The notes below the pieces were generated by a model. The model saw nothing but the letters and a program-made list of their open reading frames with translations. It was not told where the DNA came from and ran no database searches. The position numbers and the translations under genes were made by a program. Of a stretch of DNA of 44,803 nucleotides, positions 8,176 through 16,772 are shown piece by piece. The stretch is from Sulfurimonas sp. (lineage in GTDB: Bacteria; Campylobacterota; Campylobacteria; Campylobacterales; Sulfurimonadaceae), in contig NZ_JALOAN010000018.1 in the NCBI RefSeq assembly GCF_023228785.1, positions 1 to 44,803 on the forward strand. The letters are read 5' to 3'. Position 1 is the first letter of the stretch. The number at the start of each line of letters is the position of its first letter.

Positions 8176-9411
8176 CTATCTGCTCGCCTGTAGAAAATCT
8201 TTTATAATATCTTTTGGATTCTCTAGTCCCATAGATACGCGAACAAGACCATCAGATATACCTAAAAACTCTCTCGTTGCTTCATCAAAATCCCTGTAGA
8301 TTGTAGATGCCATATGAAGAGCTAGCGTTCTACTGTCGCCAATGTTAGCAGTTAGAGTAGCTAGTTTTGTTTTGTTTAAAAATTCAAATGCTTTTTCTTT
8401 AGTTTTAAAGTCTATACAAAACAGAGATCCACATCCATTTTTAAAATCATTCAAATACCTTTGATGATGTTCGTGTGAGCTTAGAGAAGGATGATTTATA
8501 TCAAGCCCATTTTTGCTTAGCTCAGAGCTTACCACTTCTATACTCTGTGATATTCTTGAGAGTCTAAGAGGAAGTGTCTCTAGTCCTAACATCGTCTGAT
8601 AACTAGCATGTGCAGAAGCACTCATCCCAAAGTCTCTTAAAGCTCTTTTTTTAGCATTTGCAAAGAGTGCTATTTTGCCTGTGCCTTTGATAAACTTTTG
8701 CAAAAACTCATATCTTGGAGATTTTAGTTTGTCCTCGCCCTCATTAATTGCACGAAAAACTGCGCAACCACCAAGAGCAGATGAGTTTCCTGAGATAATT
8801 TTTGTAGTTGAATAAACACTAATATCAGCTCCAAGAACCAGCGGTGAGATGCAAAGAGGAGTTGTAGTGTTGTCAATTATGAGAAGAACACCATGTTTAT
8901 TTGCAATAGAAGCTATTTTTTTAATATCTGGAAGCTTCATGTTTGGGTTTCCAACGCTCTCTAAAAAGATAATTTTTGTGTTTTCATTTATTGCATTCTC
9001 AATTGAGTCAAAGTCATCAACATCAAAAAAATGTGGCTTAATCCCAAAGCGAGAAAGAGTTTCTGAAAAAAAAGCGTAAGTTCCACCAAATAGACCTCCT
9101 ATAGAGATGATCTCATCGCCCATTGAGACAATAGACATAACAGCAAGTGTTGTAGCTCCCATGCCTGAACTTGTAGCAATTGCACCGACTCCGCGATCCA
9201 TCTCTGCCATTATGGACTCTAGCCTTGCATTTGTTGGATTTCCCATGCGAGCGTAGAGTGGTTTTTTAATACTTCCATCAAAGATGCCCTCGGCAATTTC
9301 AGGTGTCAAGTAGGAAAAAGATGCAGAAGATGTTATAGCAGGACTTACTGCCCCATCTTTACTTCCCACTGCTTGGACAAATTTGGTACAATACTCTTCA
9401 AAACGATTCAT
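8176..9411 (-). CDS. PLP-dependent trans-sulfuration enzyme (O-acetylhomoserine sulfhydrylase / gamma-lyase class)
   Basis: Cys/Met-metabolism PLP-dependent enzyme of 411 aa, fold type I. The PLP lysine is K204 in VYSTTKIISGNSSALGG, the PLP-ring Asp is D180 (LLIIDNTT), and the N-terminal substrate-loop motif YARMGNPTN is present. Such enzymes make homocysteine from O-acetylhomoserine and sulfide, or cleave cystathionine or methionine; the sequence alone does not tell which. A metY- or metZ-like role is my best guess. The start at ATG 9411 follows an AAGG ribosome site. It leads the clpS-clpA-aat transcript and is divergent from bioD over a very short shared promoter region. Confidence 0.85.
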   Translation of the reverse strand: MNRFEEYCTKFVQAVGSKDGAVSPAITSSASFSYLTPEIAEGIFDGSIKKPLYARMGNPTNARLESIMAEMDRGVGAIATSSGMGATTLAVMSIVSMGDEIISIGGLFGGTYAFFSETLSRFGIKPHFFDVDDFDSIENAINENTKIIFLESVGNPNMKLPDIKKIASIANKHGVLLIIDNTTTPLCISPLVLGADISVYSTTKIISGNSSALGGCAVFRAINEGEDKLKSPRYEFLQKFIKGTGKIALFANAKKRALRDFGMSASAHASYQTMLGLETLPLRLSRISQSIEVVSSELSKNGLDINHPSLSSHEHHQRYLNDFKNGCGSLFCIDFKTKEKAFEFLNKTKLATLTANIGDSRTLALHMASTIYRDFDEATREFLGISDGLVRVSMGLENPKDIIKDFLQASR

Positions 9412-9423
9412 TAATATGCCTTA

Positions 9424-9429
9424 TATAAT
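9424..9429 (+). promoter_or_regulatory. bioD -10 box
   Basis: A perfect TATAAT on the plus strand. The predicted transcript start (about 9436) lies downstream of the in-frame ATG at 9416, which argues for the GTG at 9461 as the bioD start. No clear -35 element. Confidence 0.45.
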
Positions 9430-9437
9430 TGTAAGGG

Positions 9438-9443
9438 ATTATA
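9438..9443 (-). promoter_or_regulatory. -10 box of the PLP enzyme-clpS-clpA-aat operon
   Basis: A perfect TATAAT on the minus strand, about 27 nt upstream of the ATG at 9411. Together with the plus-strand TATAAT at 9424-9429 it makes two face-to-face promoters whose initiation regions overlap. Confidence 0.5.
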
Positions 9444-9460
9444 CCAAAGTAGAGATAAAT

Positions 9461-10108
9461 GTGAAAAAAAGAATTTTTGTTACAGCCACAAACACAGATA
9501 TAGGTAAGACTTACACTACAAAACTGCTTTTAAGAGAGTTTGCAAGTCGCGGTTTTAGAGTTGGCGCTATAAAACCCATTGAGACTGGAGTGATAGATGC
9601 AGATGCCAAAGATGCGAAAGAGCTTTTTAGTGTTTTAAAAGAGCTTAACTCTGAATTTAATGAGCTCTCCATAGAAGATATAGTGCCCATAACTTATGAG
9701 CTACCAGCCTCTCCCTTTGTTGCATCGGGTGGTGAAAAACTAGATCTAGACAAAATTAAGAGATCTATAGAAAAACTAGAAAGATATTGTGATATTCTCA
9801 TAATTGAGGGTGCTGGAGGGCTTTTTGTTCCAGTAGATGCAGATCTTGTTATGCTAGATCTCATAAAAGAGTTTAACGCTTCAGCTCTTTTAGTTACTCA
9901 TTGCTCACTTGGATGCATAAACGATACACTGCTTAGTAAAAGAGTTTTAGAAGATGCCAAGATAAAACATCAAGTTGCATTTAACTGCCGTGAGGAAGAT
10001 GAGAATTTTGAGGTAATATCTTTACCTTACTTTTTAAAGAGTGGATTTGAAGTTATGAAAGTTGAAGAAAATATTGACACTATTTGCGATGTCTTGTATA
10101 ATCTCTAA
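9461..10108 (+). CDS. bioD: dethiobiotin synthase
   Basis: ATP-dependent carboxylase that closes the ureido ring of 7,8-diaminopelargonate to give dethiobiotin, the penultimate biotin step. It has the P-loop TATNTDIGKT near the N-terminus, the conserved AIKPIETGV segment, and IIEGAGGLFVPVD. Starting at GTG 9461 gives 215 aa beginning MKKRIFVTATNTDIGKT, the usual length and N-terminus. In-frame ATGs at 9383 and 9416 would overlap the divergent gene or its promoter and add non-family residues. No other biotin gene is nearby. pyrB follows after 15 bp. Confidence 0.93.
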   Translation: MKKRIFVTATNTDIGKTYTTKLLLREFASRGFRVGAIKPIETGVIDADAKDAKELFSVLKELNSEFNELSIEDIVPITYELPASPFVASGGEKLDLDKIKRSIEKLERYCDILIIEGAGGLFVPVDADLVMLDLIKEFNASALLVTHCSLGCINDTLLSKRVLEDAKIKHQVAFNCREEDENFEVISLPYFLKSGFEVMKVEENIDTICDVLYNL

Positions 10109-10123
10109 ACTTTATTTTAAAAG

Positions 10124-11005
10124 ATGAATATGCAACATTTAATACGCACAGATGACTTTAGCATTGATGAGATAGAAGCTCTTTTTGTAGATGCAAGAGA
10201 GTTTAACAAGGGTTTATTTGAGAGAATTTTACAAGACAAGATTGTTATAACACTCTTTTTTGAAAATTCAACTAGAACTAGAAGCTCTTTTGAGATAGCT
10301 GCAAAGAGGCTTGGTGCTGAAGTTGTTCATCTTGATGTTGCAAAAAGCTCAACACAAAAGGGCGAGACTTTAGTAGATACTGCAATGAATCTTGATGCAA
10401 TGAATCCACACGCTATGATAGTTCGCCATCAAAATGCAGGTGTGCCAAAAATCCTCTCAAACCACACCAGATCTGCCATTATAAACGCGGGAGATGGTGC
10501 TCACGCTCATCCAACTCAAGCACTTCTAGATCTCTTTACTTTAAAAGAGCACTTTGGAGATGTAGGGGGCAAAAAAATAGCCATAGTTGGAGATATAAAA
10601 AACTCAAGAGTTGCAAACTCAAACATAGAGCTTTTAACTCGCTTTGGCATGGAAGTTATCTTGGTCGCTCCTCCGCACTTTTTACCAAAAACAAAATTAA
10701 GAACTACTCACTACTTAAAAGAAATCATAGATGAGGTTGATGTTATTATGAGTCTTAGAACTCAAACAGAGAGACACTCTTCACAGAGCTATGCTTCACT
10801 AAAAGATTACGCTAGTGACTTTTGTATCACAACAGATCTAGTAGGAGACAGAGATATAGTTCTTCTGCATCCTGGACCCGTTCATAGAAATGTAGATATT
10901 TGCGATGCACTGCTTGCAGATGAGAGATGCAAGGTACTAGAGCAAGTTACAAACGGTGTCTCAATTAGAATGGCGGTTTTAAAAAAACTCATTTATAATG
11001 TTTGA
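10124..11005 (+). CDS. pyrB: aspartate carbamoyltransferase catalytic subunit
   Basis: Catalyses carbamoyl phosphate plus aspartate to carbamoyl aspartate, the committed pyrimidine step. The carbamoyl-phosphate signature FFENSTRTRSSFE is present at about residues 45-57, then GDGAHAHPTQALLDLFT and the aspartate-side HPGPVHRN loop. The 293 aa are standard. No pyrI is adjacent, as usual in this phylum. The start is ATG 10124 or ATG 10130 two codons later. The 3' end overlaps pabB by 8 bp. Confidence 0.97.
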   Translation: MNMQHLIRTDDFSIDEIEALFVDAREFNKGLFERILQDKIVITLFFENSTRTRSSFEIAAKRLGAEVVHLDVAKSSTQKGETLVDTAMNLDAMNPHAMIVRHQNAGVPKILSNHTRSAIINAGDGAHAHPTQALLDLFTLKEHFGDVGGKKIAIVGDIKNSRVANSNIELLTRFGMEVILVAPPHFLPKTKLRTTHYLKEIIDEVDVIMSLRTQTERHSSQSYASLKDYASDFCITTDLVGDRDIVLLHPGPVHRNVDICDALLADERCKVLEQVTNGVSIRMAVLKKLIYNV

Positions 11006-11933
11006 AAAACTAAACGCACTTGGAAAAAAAAGAGTACCTTTTTTAGTTATAAGTGACTTTTTGGCTTCAAAAGTTGAAGTTATAAAGCTCGCTGATTTGC
11101 ATCTTCATGATATTGAATTTTCTATAGATCAAGAGTATACTTTTAAAAAACACAACGAGATCTTTGTCAAAGAGAAACCTGACTTTAAAGCTTATAAAGA
11201 GAAGTTTGACAAAGTTATAGAACATATAAAGTCTGGAAATACCTATCTTTTAAACCTAACCGCACCCACTAAAATAACCTCAAGGCTTACTCTTAAAGAG
11301 ATCTATAAAAATGCTAATGCAAAGTATAAACTAAGGTACAAAGATGAATTTGTCTGTTTTTCACCTGAGAGATTCATCACAATAAAAGACTCGTACATCC
11401 ACACTTATCCAATGAAGGGTACTATTGATGCATCCACTGAAAATGCAGAAAATAAAATTCTAAGTGATGCTAAAGAATTTGCTGAGCATACTATGATAGT
11501 AGATCTGCTTAGAAATGATCTCTCTATGGTCGCGCAAGATATAAAAGTGGAAAAATTTAGATTTGTTGAGATGATAGATGCTGGAGAGAAAAAACTTTTA
11601 CAAGTTAGCTCTCATATTAGTGGGTTTGTAGGATCTTCTTGGCATGAGAGAGTGGGAGACATAGTTCAAAAGCTTTTACCTGCTGGAAGTATAAGTGGAG
11701 CGCCTAAAAAGAAAACTTTAGAGATTATAGAAGAAGTAGAATCTTATGAAAGAGATTTTTTTAGTGGGATCTTTGGTCTTTATGATGGAGAGAGTTTTGA
11801 TAGTGGCGTTATGATTCGCTTTATTGAGAAAAACAAAGATGCCTATGTTTATAAAAGTGGCGGAGGTATCACACTAGATAGTGAGGCAAAACTTGAATAT
11901 GATGAACTCAGAGACAAGATCTATCTTCCTTAA
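10998..11933 (+). CDS. pabB: aminodeoxychorismate synthase component I
   Basis: Chorismate-binding enzyme giving 4-amino-4-deoxychorismate for folate p-aminobenzoate. The conserved chorismate-binding end is seen: HTYPMKGTI, MIVDLLRNDLS, LLPAGSISGAPKKKT and GGGITLDS. At 311 aa it lacks the long N-terminal beta domain of E. coli PabB (about 450 aa), like the compact PabB forms I recall in campylobacters. No pabA or pabC domain is fused and none is beside it. Anthranilate synthase is the main alternative, but the short form and context favour PabB. Confidence 0.9.
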   Translation: MFEKLNALGKKRVPFLVISDFLASKVEVIKLADLHLHDIEFSIDQEYTFKKHNEIFVKEKPDFKAYKEKFDKVIEHIKSGNTYLLNLTAPTKITSRLTLKEIYKNANAKYKLRYKDEFVCFSPERFITIKDSYIHTYPMKGTIDASTENAENKILSDAKEFAEHTMIVDLLRNDLSMVAQDIKVEKFRFVEMIDAGEKKLLQVSSHISGFVGSSWHERVGDIVQKLLPAGSISGAPKKKTLEIIEEVESYERDFFSGIFGLYDGESFDSGVMIRFIEKNKDAYVYKSGGGITLDSEAKLEYDELRDKIYLP

Positions 11934-11937
11934 GTCT

Positions 11938-12324
11938 ATGAGAAATATTACACAAAATTTTATATATTTTTTACTCTTAATAGCCTTTCATCTAGGTTTA
12001 CTACACCTTTTTATTTTGGGATATTATGCTCTTTATTTTGTGATTCTATTTTTTATCTCTTATGGAGTTTATAGATTTTTTAAAAATATCTCTTATCTAA
12101 TTCTTTTTATGTTTTTAGTGCTAGTATTGATTTTTACAAATACTCAGATATATGAAGATATGGTTTTTGAGAGTTATCTATATTTTAACGCAACACATTT
12201 GAGAATCTTCGTTAACAGTGAAGTTTTATACGCACTTTTGCTACTTCATCTTATCGTTTTTATTAATTTAAAAAAGTTTGAGAAGATTTGGGCTATAATG
12301 AACAAAAAAATATTTAGGATTTGA
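11938..12324 (+). CDS. small multi-spanning membrane protein of unknown function
   Basis: 128 aa from ATG 11938, four bases after the pabB stop codon; a longer reading from an upstream GTG at 11881 would run inside pabB and is unlikely. It is dominated by hydrophobic, Phe- and Tyr-rich helices: three or four membrane spans (for example FIYFLLLIAFHLGLLHLFIL and LILFMFLVLVLIF), with basic residues between them (YRFFKN) and a basic tail (NKKIFRI). I recognise no family. The tal start follows 2 bp later, so it is within the bioD-to-pilT transcript. Confidence 0.65.
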   Translation: MRNITQNFIYFLLLIAFHLGLLHLFILGYYALYFVILFFISYGVYRFFKNISYLILFMFLVLVLIFTNTQIYEDMVFESYLYFNATHLRIFVNSEVLYALLLLHLIVFINLKKFEKIWAIMNKKIFRI

Positions 12325-12325
12325 A

Positions 12326-13306
12326 ATGTATATAGAAGAATTAAAGTTTTCATTGTGGGCTGATTTTATTGAGAGAGACTATCTTGATGGTGAATTTAAA
12401 AAACTTGTAAAACATGGCACTATTAACGGTGCTACTTCAAATCCAGCAATATTTAAGAGTGCAATTTTGACTTCTAGTGCATATAAAGAGCAACTCGCAT
12501 CATTAAAGGGACAAGATCCTAAAGCAAAGTATGAAGCAGTTGCAATATTTGATATTCAAAAAGCAGCAGATATCTTAAAACCACTCTATGACAAAGGTGA
12601 TGATGGATATGTAAGCATAGAAGTTGATCCATTTTTTTGTGATGATGCAGATGCTACCACAAAAGAGGGTAAGAGACTTTTTTGTGAGATAGGTAGAGAA
12701 AATGTGATGATAAAAGTTCCAGCTACAACTGCTGGATATATTGCCATTGAAGAGCTTGTCGCAGATGGCATCCCTGTAAATGCAACACTTATCTTTAAAA
12801 AAGATCAAGCTATCTCTTGTGCTAAAGCAATTGAGAGAGGACTTCAAAGGTACAAAAAAAGTGTAAATAGCGTAATTAGCATTTTTGTAAGTAGAGTAGA
12901 TCGCGCTATAGACGCAAGGTTAAAAGAAGCAGGAGTTGAAGTCGCTCTTAGTGGGATCTACAACTCAGCTGACATATATAGTGTTATACAAGAGATGAAT
13001 GTAGAGGGTTGTAGAGCTCTTTTTGCAAGTACTGGTGTAAAAGATGACACACTTGAAGCCTCTTACTATGTAGATAAACTACTCGGATACAACTGCGTAA
13101 ATACCGCACCAATAGAGACCATAAAAGCTTTTGATGAAACTGAGATAAAAGAGCAAACTTTGCCAATAGATCCAAACATTATAAAAGAGCATTTTAAAAG
13201 AGTTAAAGATGCTGGAATAGATCTAGATGAGGTGCTCGATGGGCAGATTGAAGATGGACTTGTTTCTTTTAAAGAAGCATTTAAAGACATATTGGAGTCA
13301 TTATGA
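12326..13306 (+). CDS. tal: transaldolase
   Basis: Pentose-phosphate enzyme moving a dihydroxyacetone unit between sugar phosphates. The 326 aa contain the Schiff-base lysine in ENVMIKVPATTAGY (near residue 132), the N-terminal GATSNPAIFKSAI motif, and SIFVSRVDRAID. This is the longer transaldolase form (TalB/Tal class) rather than the short fructose-6-phosphate aldolase type. Its ribosome site is AGGAT upstream of ATG 12326. The stop overlaps the pilT start by 4 bp (ATGA), suggesting translational coupling of unrelated functions. Confidence 0.95.
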   Translation: MYIEELKFSLWADFIERDYLDGEFKKLVKHGTINGATSNPAIFKSAILTSSAYKEQLASLKGQDPKAKYEAVAIFDIQKAADILKPLYDKGDDGYVSIEVDPFFCDDADATTKEGKRLFCEIGRENVMIKVPATTAGYIAIEELVADGIPVNATLIFKKDQAISCAKAIERGLQRYKKSVNSVISIFVSRVDRAIDARLKEAGVEVALSGIYNSADIYSVIQEMNVEGCRALFASTGVKDDTLEASYYVDKLLGYNCVNTAPIETIKAFDETEIKEQTLPIDPNIIKEHFKRVKDAGIDLDEVLDGQIEDGLVSFKEAFKDILESL

Positions 13307-14490
13307 AAAATGAAGTTGATGTCTCAAAGTTAACTTTTGCCCAGCTAAATAGAATAAGATCATATCTTAAAAAGATGATAGAGTTAAAGGGAAGTGACCT
13401 TCATGTAAAAGCAAACTCGGCTATAAGAGCTAGAATAAATGGAAACATTGTTCAGTTTGCAGGAGATATATTTTCCAAAGAGGATGCTTTAACATTTGCA
13501 AAAGAGCTTCTAAAGGGAAGATTTAACGAGTTAGTTGAGAACAAAGAGATAGATCTAGTCTATCCATTTGATGAGAGAAATCGCTTTCGTGTAAATGTTT
13601 TTTTTCAGATGGATGGAGTCTCTGCCGTTTTTCGCGCTATTCCTATCACTATCCCAACTTTGAGTGAGTTGAAGATGCCTGAAGTTGTAAGAGAGCTTGC
13701 AAACAAAGAGAGAGGGCTAGTTCTTGTAACTGGTGTAACGGGTAGTGGTAAATCAACTACGCTTGCCGCTTTAATAAATGAGATCAACTTAACAAAGAAA
13801 AAGCATATCATCTCTATAGAAGATCCTATAGAGTTTGTTCACAAAGATAAGGGTTGTATTATAAATCAACGTTCAGTTGGACAAGATACACTCTCATTTG
13901 ATAAAGCTCTTCGTGCAGCTCTTCGTGAAGATCCAGATATTATTTTAGTTGGAGAGATGCGAGATCGTGAAACAATTAACCTTGCACTTCACGCTGCAGA
14001 TACAGGACACTTAGTTTTTTCAACTCTTCACACCATAGATGCAAAAGAGACGATAAATCGTATTATCTCAACTTTTCCAACAGATGAGCAAAACCGTGTA
14101 AGACTCTCGCTCTCAGGTGTAATTCAAGGCATAATCTCACAAAGGCTCATTCCTACAATAGATGGTGGAAGGGTAGCGGCTATGGAAGTTTTAGTTCGCA
14201 CCCCAACTATTGAAAAACTAATTATGGAAAATCGTGATTATGAGATAAAAGATGCAATAGAAAAAGGTAAAGAACACTATAAATCTCAAAGTTTTGATCA
14301 ACATATTTTAGAGCTCTATAACAGTGGCATTATAACAAAGGAAAAAGCAAAGGATAATGCAACAAGTGCATCTGATTTGGAGCTTAGAATGAGTGGACTA
14401 GTCTCTTCTAAGACTACAAAAAATCCAAATTCAGGTAATAGCAAAGAGACAGATTTAAATCAAGAAGAAGATATCTTCGATTTAAAGTAG
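13303..14490 (+). CDS. pilT: PilT/PilU-type secretion/twitching ATPase
   Basis: Cytoplasmic hexameric ATPase of the type IV pilus retraction family. Seen: Walker A TGVTGSGKS at about 143-151, Asp-box IISIEDPIEFVH, Walker B-like DPDIILVGEMRD and the His-box TGHLVFSTLHT. The N-terminal region starts the PilT way (MIELKGSDLHVK). It is 395 aa; PilT is usually about 345, and the extra residues are a polar, Ser/Asn-rich C-terminal tail ending in an acidic EEDIFDLK. No pilin or other pilus genes are in the window, so the partner is elsewhere. PilU is an alternative because of the extended C-terminus. Confidence 0.88.
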   Translation: MKNEVDVSKLTFAQLNRIRSYLKKMIELKGSDLHVKANSAIRARINGNIVQFAGDIFSKEDALTFAKELLKGRFNELVENKEIDLVYPFDERNRFRVNVFFQMDGVSAVFRAIPITIPTLSELKMPEVVRELANKERGLVLVTGVTGSGKSTTLAALINEINLTKKKHIISIEDPIEFVHKDKGCIINQRSVGQDTLSFDKALRAALREDPDIILVGEMRDRETINLALHAADTGHLVFSTLHTIDAKETINRIISTFPTDEQNRVRLSLSGVIQGIISQRLIPTIDGGRVAAMEVLVRTPTIEKLIMENRDYEIKDAIEKGKEHYKSQSFDQHILELYNSGIITKEKAKDNATSASDLELRMSGLVSSKTTKNPNSGNSKETDLNQEEDIFDLK

Positions 14491-14509
14491 AATTTAAAGC
14501 TTACTTGTG

Positions 14510-14515
14510 TATAAT
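14510..14515 (+). promoter_or_regulatory. rplY -10 box
   Basis: Perfect TATAAT preceded by a TTGTG stretch, 29 nt before the rplY ATG, which has an AAGGA ribosome site at 14534-14538. This is a likely start point for the rplY-pth-lptG transcript. Confidence 0.55.
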
Positions 14516-14544
14516 TCCAAATATTTTTTAATTAAGGATTTAAT

Positions 14545-15081
14545 ATGTTAGAAGGCATAATTAGAGAGAGTATTGGCAAAAAGGGCACTAAGGCTCTTCG
14601 TCGTGATGGATATCTAATTGCTAACATCTACGGAAAAGGGCTTGAGAATATCAATGCTGCATTCAAAATGAATGAATATATCCGTACTGTTCGCAACAAA
14701 GATACTTTAGCATTTCCAGTTTCAGTGAGTGGTAAAGAGATGAATGTTGTAGTTCAATCATATGAAGCACATCCTGTGACAGGTATTTTACTACATGTTG
14801 ATTTAATGGTAGCACAACCAGGTGTTGTAACTACTTACAATGTTCCAGTAGTTCCAGTAGGTGAAGCAATTGGTCTTAAAAACAAAGGTCTTGTTCACAA
14901 AGCTAAACCTCGTTTAACTGTAAAGGGAGCTATAGAGAATGTTCCAAGTAAGTTTGAGATAGATGTTACTAAGATGGACGTAGGTGATTCTAAACTTGTT
15001 CGTGATCTTATAGCTATTCCTAATGTAGTTATGTGTGATGCTGATCGTGTTGCAGTAGTAAGTATTATCAAAGCTAAGTAG
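14545..15081 (+). CDS. rplY: 50S ribosomal protein L25/general stress protein Ctc
   Basis: Two-domain L25 (Ctc form, 178 aa) that binds 5S rRNA. The N-terminal L25 domain (1 to about 90) contains GKKGTKALRRDGYLIANIYGKG; the C-terminal TL5/Ctc beta domain follows (VTTYNVPVVPVGEAIGLKNKG...). The start ATG has a strong AAGGA site 6 nt upstream and its own promoter. Its TAG stop shares a base with a possible GTG of pth. In Campylobacter the same rplY-pth-lptG-like order is recalled. Confidence 0.95.
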   Translation: MLEGIIRESIGKKGTKALRRDGYLIANIYGKGLENINAAFKMNEYIRTVRNKDTLAFPVSVSGKEMNVVVQSYEAHPVTGILLHVDLMVAQPGVVTTYNVPVVPVGEAIGLKNKGLVHKAKPRLTVKGAIENVPSKFEIDVTKMDVGDSKLVRDLIAIPNVVMCDADRVAVVSIIKAK

Positions 15082-15083
15082 TG

Positions 15084-15641
15084 ATGCTAATAGTCGGACT
15101 GGGTAATCCTGGCCCGGCATATTCTAAAAATCGCCATAATATTGGGTTTATGGTTATAGATGAGCTAGTTCGAAGAAATAGTGCTCAAAAAATATCTTCC
15201 TCGTCATTTAACGCTGAACTCTTTAAGTTTTCAAATCATTTTTTATTAAAACCACTTACCTTTATGAACCTCTCTGGTAACTCAATTGCTGCTGTAAAAA
15301 ACTTCTATAAGATTGATGATGTGCTTGTAATACATGATGATTTAGATCTGCCCTTTGGAGCCGTTCGTTTTAAGCGAGGTGGTGGTCATGGCGGACACAA
15401 TGGACTAAAATCAACTGATGAGAAGATCTCAAAAGAGTACGCAAGAGTAAGGCTTGGCATATCAAAGCCAGAGCATAAAGGCGAAGTTTCATCTTATGTT
15501 TTAAGTGATTTTAACGAAGAAGAAAATAAGCATTTATCTAGCTGGATAACCCATGTATGTGAAGCTATAGAGCATTTAGAGACTTCTTCTCTTGAAGATG
15601 TTAGCTCAAAGTACTCAGTTAAACAATTTTCGCTAAAATAA
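15084..15641 (+). CDS. pth: peptidyl-tRNA hydrolase
   Basis: Releases tRNA from prematurely dropped peptidyl-tRNA. 185 aa from ATG 15084 (a GTG three bases earlier overlaps the rplY stop). Conserved features: LIVGLGNPGPAYSKNRHNIGF with the catalytic His20-equivalent, PLTFMNLSG, VIHDDLDLPFG and GGGHGGHNGLKS. Full-length for the family. Translational coupling to rplY is likely because the genes are separated by only 2 bp. Confidence 0.97.
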   Translation: MLIVGLGNPGPAYSKNRHNIGFMVIDELVRRNSAQKISSSSFNAELFKFSNHFLLKPLTFMNLSGNSIAAVKNFYKIDDVLVIHDDLDLPFGAVRFKRGGGHGGHNGLKSTDEKISKEYARVRLGISKPEHKGEVSSYVLSDFNEEENKHLSSWITHVCEAIEHLETSSLEDVSSKYSVKQFSLK

Positions 15642-15678
15642 GATTTAATTTTTAATACTCTTAGACTCATTTTTTGAG

Positions 15679-15683
15679 AAGGA
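15679..15683 (+). promoter_or_regulatory. ribosome binding site deciding the TTG start of the LptF/G permease
   Basis: AAGGA with 5-nt spacing to a TTG at 15689. An upstream in-frame TTG at 15674 would lie before this site and has no ribosome site of its own, so 15689 is the better start. Confidence 0.6.
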
Positions 15684-15688
15684 ATAAT

Positions 15689-16759
15689 TTGCTATTATTT
15701 AAATATATCTCTTTTCATTACTTGAAATTCTTCTTTATAATACTTAGTGCTTTAGTGATGTTTTTAGTCGGTTTTGATTATATGGATAATGCTGACTCCC
15801 TATCTGAATCTGCTAACTTAATGCTTATCTACCTTGTGTATAAGGCTTTTTTTGCCATTGATATGCTCTTACCACTCTCTTTGATTTTTGCGATGATTTC
15901 TACAAAGATTTTTCTTATTCGCTCAAATGCCTTAGTCTCCTTTTACTCCCTAGGTTATTCAAGAATTGATGTTTTAAGACCTTTTGTTGTAGTTTCAACT
16001 CTTGTTATAGTTTTGTTTATATCGCTTCATTCCCTTTCTAGTTTTTCTCGTGCAGAAGAGTTTTCTAAAAATATTCGAAAAAATTCAGCATATCTAAGCC
16101 CTACAAAAGATCTCTTCTTTACACACAAAGATAAGTATATATACTTCTCCGAGATGCTACCTCTTCAAGAGAAAGCTAAAGGTATTAGAGTTTTTACTAT
16201 CAAAGACAATGTCCTAAAAGAAGTCATAGTGGCATCATCTGCTGTTTATAGAGATGACTCTTGGTATATAAGAAAAGCAGACATCATTACAAAACCAGAT
16301 GATATGAGTTTTGACTCTCCGGGTATGAGGATAAAAGAGGGCAAAGGATTGAAAATACTAGAAGGTTTTAGACCTAAGATGCTAGATCAAGTATATGAGG
16401 GGAAGGTAAACTTTACTATAAAAGATGCCATAGATGCACTCTTTTTACTAAAAGATCAAAATATAAATATAAGTGCTATAAAAGGAGCGCTCTATAAAAT
16501 TTTTATATATCCATTTTTTGTTCCTTGCTTGGTTGTAATCATCTTTTTCTTTGTTCCAATTAGTGTTAGGTTTTTAAATGTATCTCTTTTTAGTTTTGGT
16601 GCGATTCTTGCAACTCTGCTTTTTTGGGGAGTTTTGTTTATGCTTATAGAGATATCAAACAACAAAATAATACCTAGTGAGGTTGGAGTTGTAGCCCCTG
16701 TGGTTATACTCTTTTTAATAGCCTTGCGACAATGGCGAAAGTATCGCTTAAGAAGATGA
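15689..16759 (+). CDS. LptF/LptG family permease (YjgP/YjgQ)
   Basis: Inner-membrane permease of the LptBFG lipopolysaccharide exporter. 356 aa from TTG 15689 (MLLFKYISFHYLKFF). It has the family layout: N-terminal membrane helices with an amphipathic coupling region (SYGYSRIDVLRPF-type segment, here SLGYSRIDVLRPF), a periplasmic beta-jellyroll domain (about 120-265) and three C-terminal helices. I recall the Campylobacter homologue in the same place after pth being assigned to LptG, but LptF cannot be excluded from sequence alone. No lptB, lptA or lptC is in the window. Confidence 0.85.
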   Translation: MLLFKYISFHYLKFFFIILSALVMFLVGFDYMDNADSLSESANLMLIYLVYKAFFAIDMLLPLSLIFAMISTKIFLIRSNALVSFYSLGYSRIDVLRPFVVVSTLVIVLFISLHSLSSFSRAEEFSKNIRKNSAYLSPTKDLFFTHKDKYIYFSEMLPLQEKAKGIRVFTIKDNVLKEVIVASSAVYRDDSWYIRKADIITKPDDMSFDSPGMRIKEGKGLKILEGFRPKMLDQVYEGKVNFTIKDAIDALFLLKDQNINISAIKGALYKIFIYPFFVPCLVVIIFFFVPISVRFLNVSLFSFGAILATLLFWGVLFMLIEISNNKIIPSEVGVVAPVVILFLIALRQWRKYRLRR

Positions 16760-16772
16760 CGTAATAGTTGTT

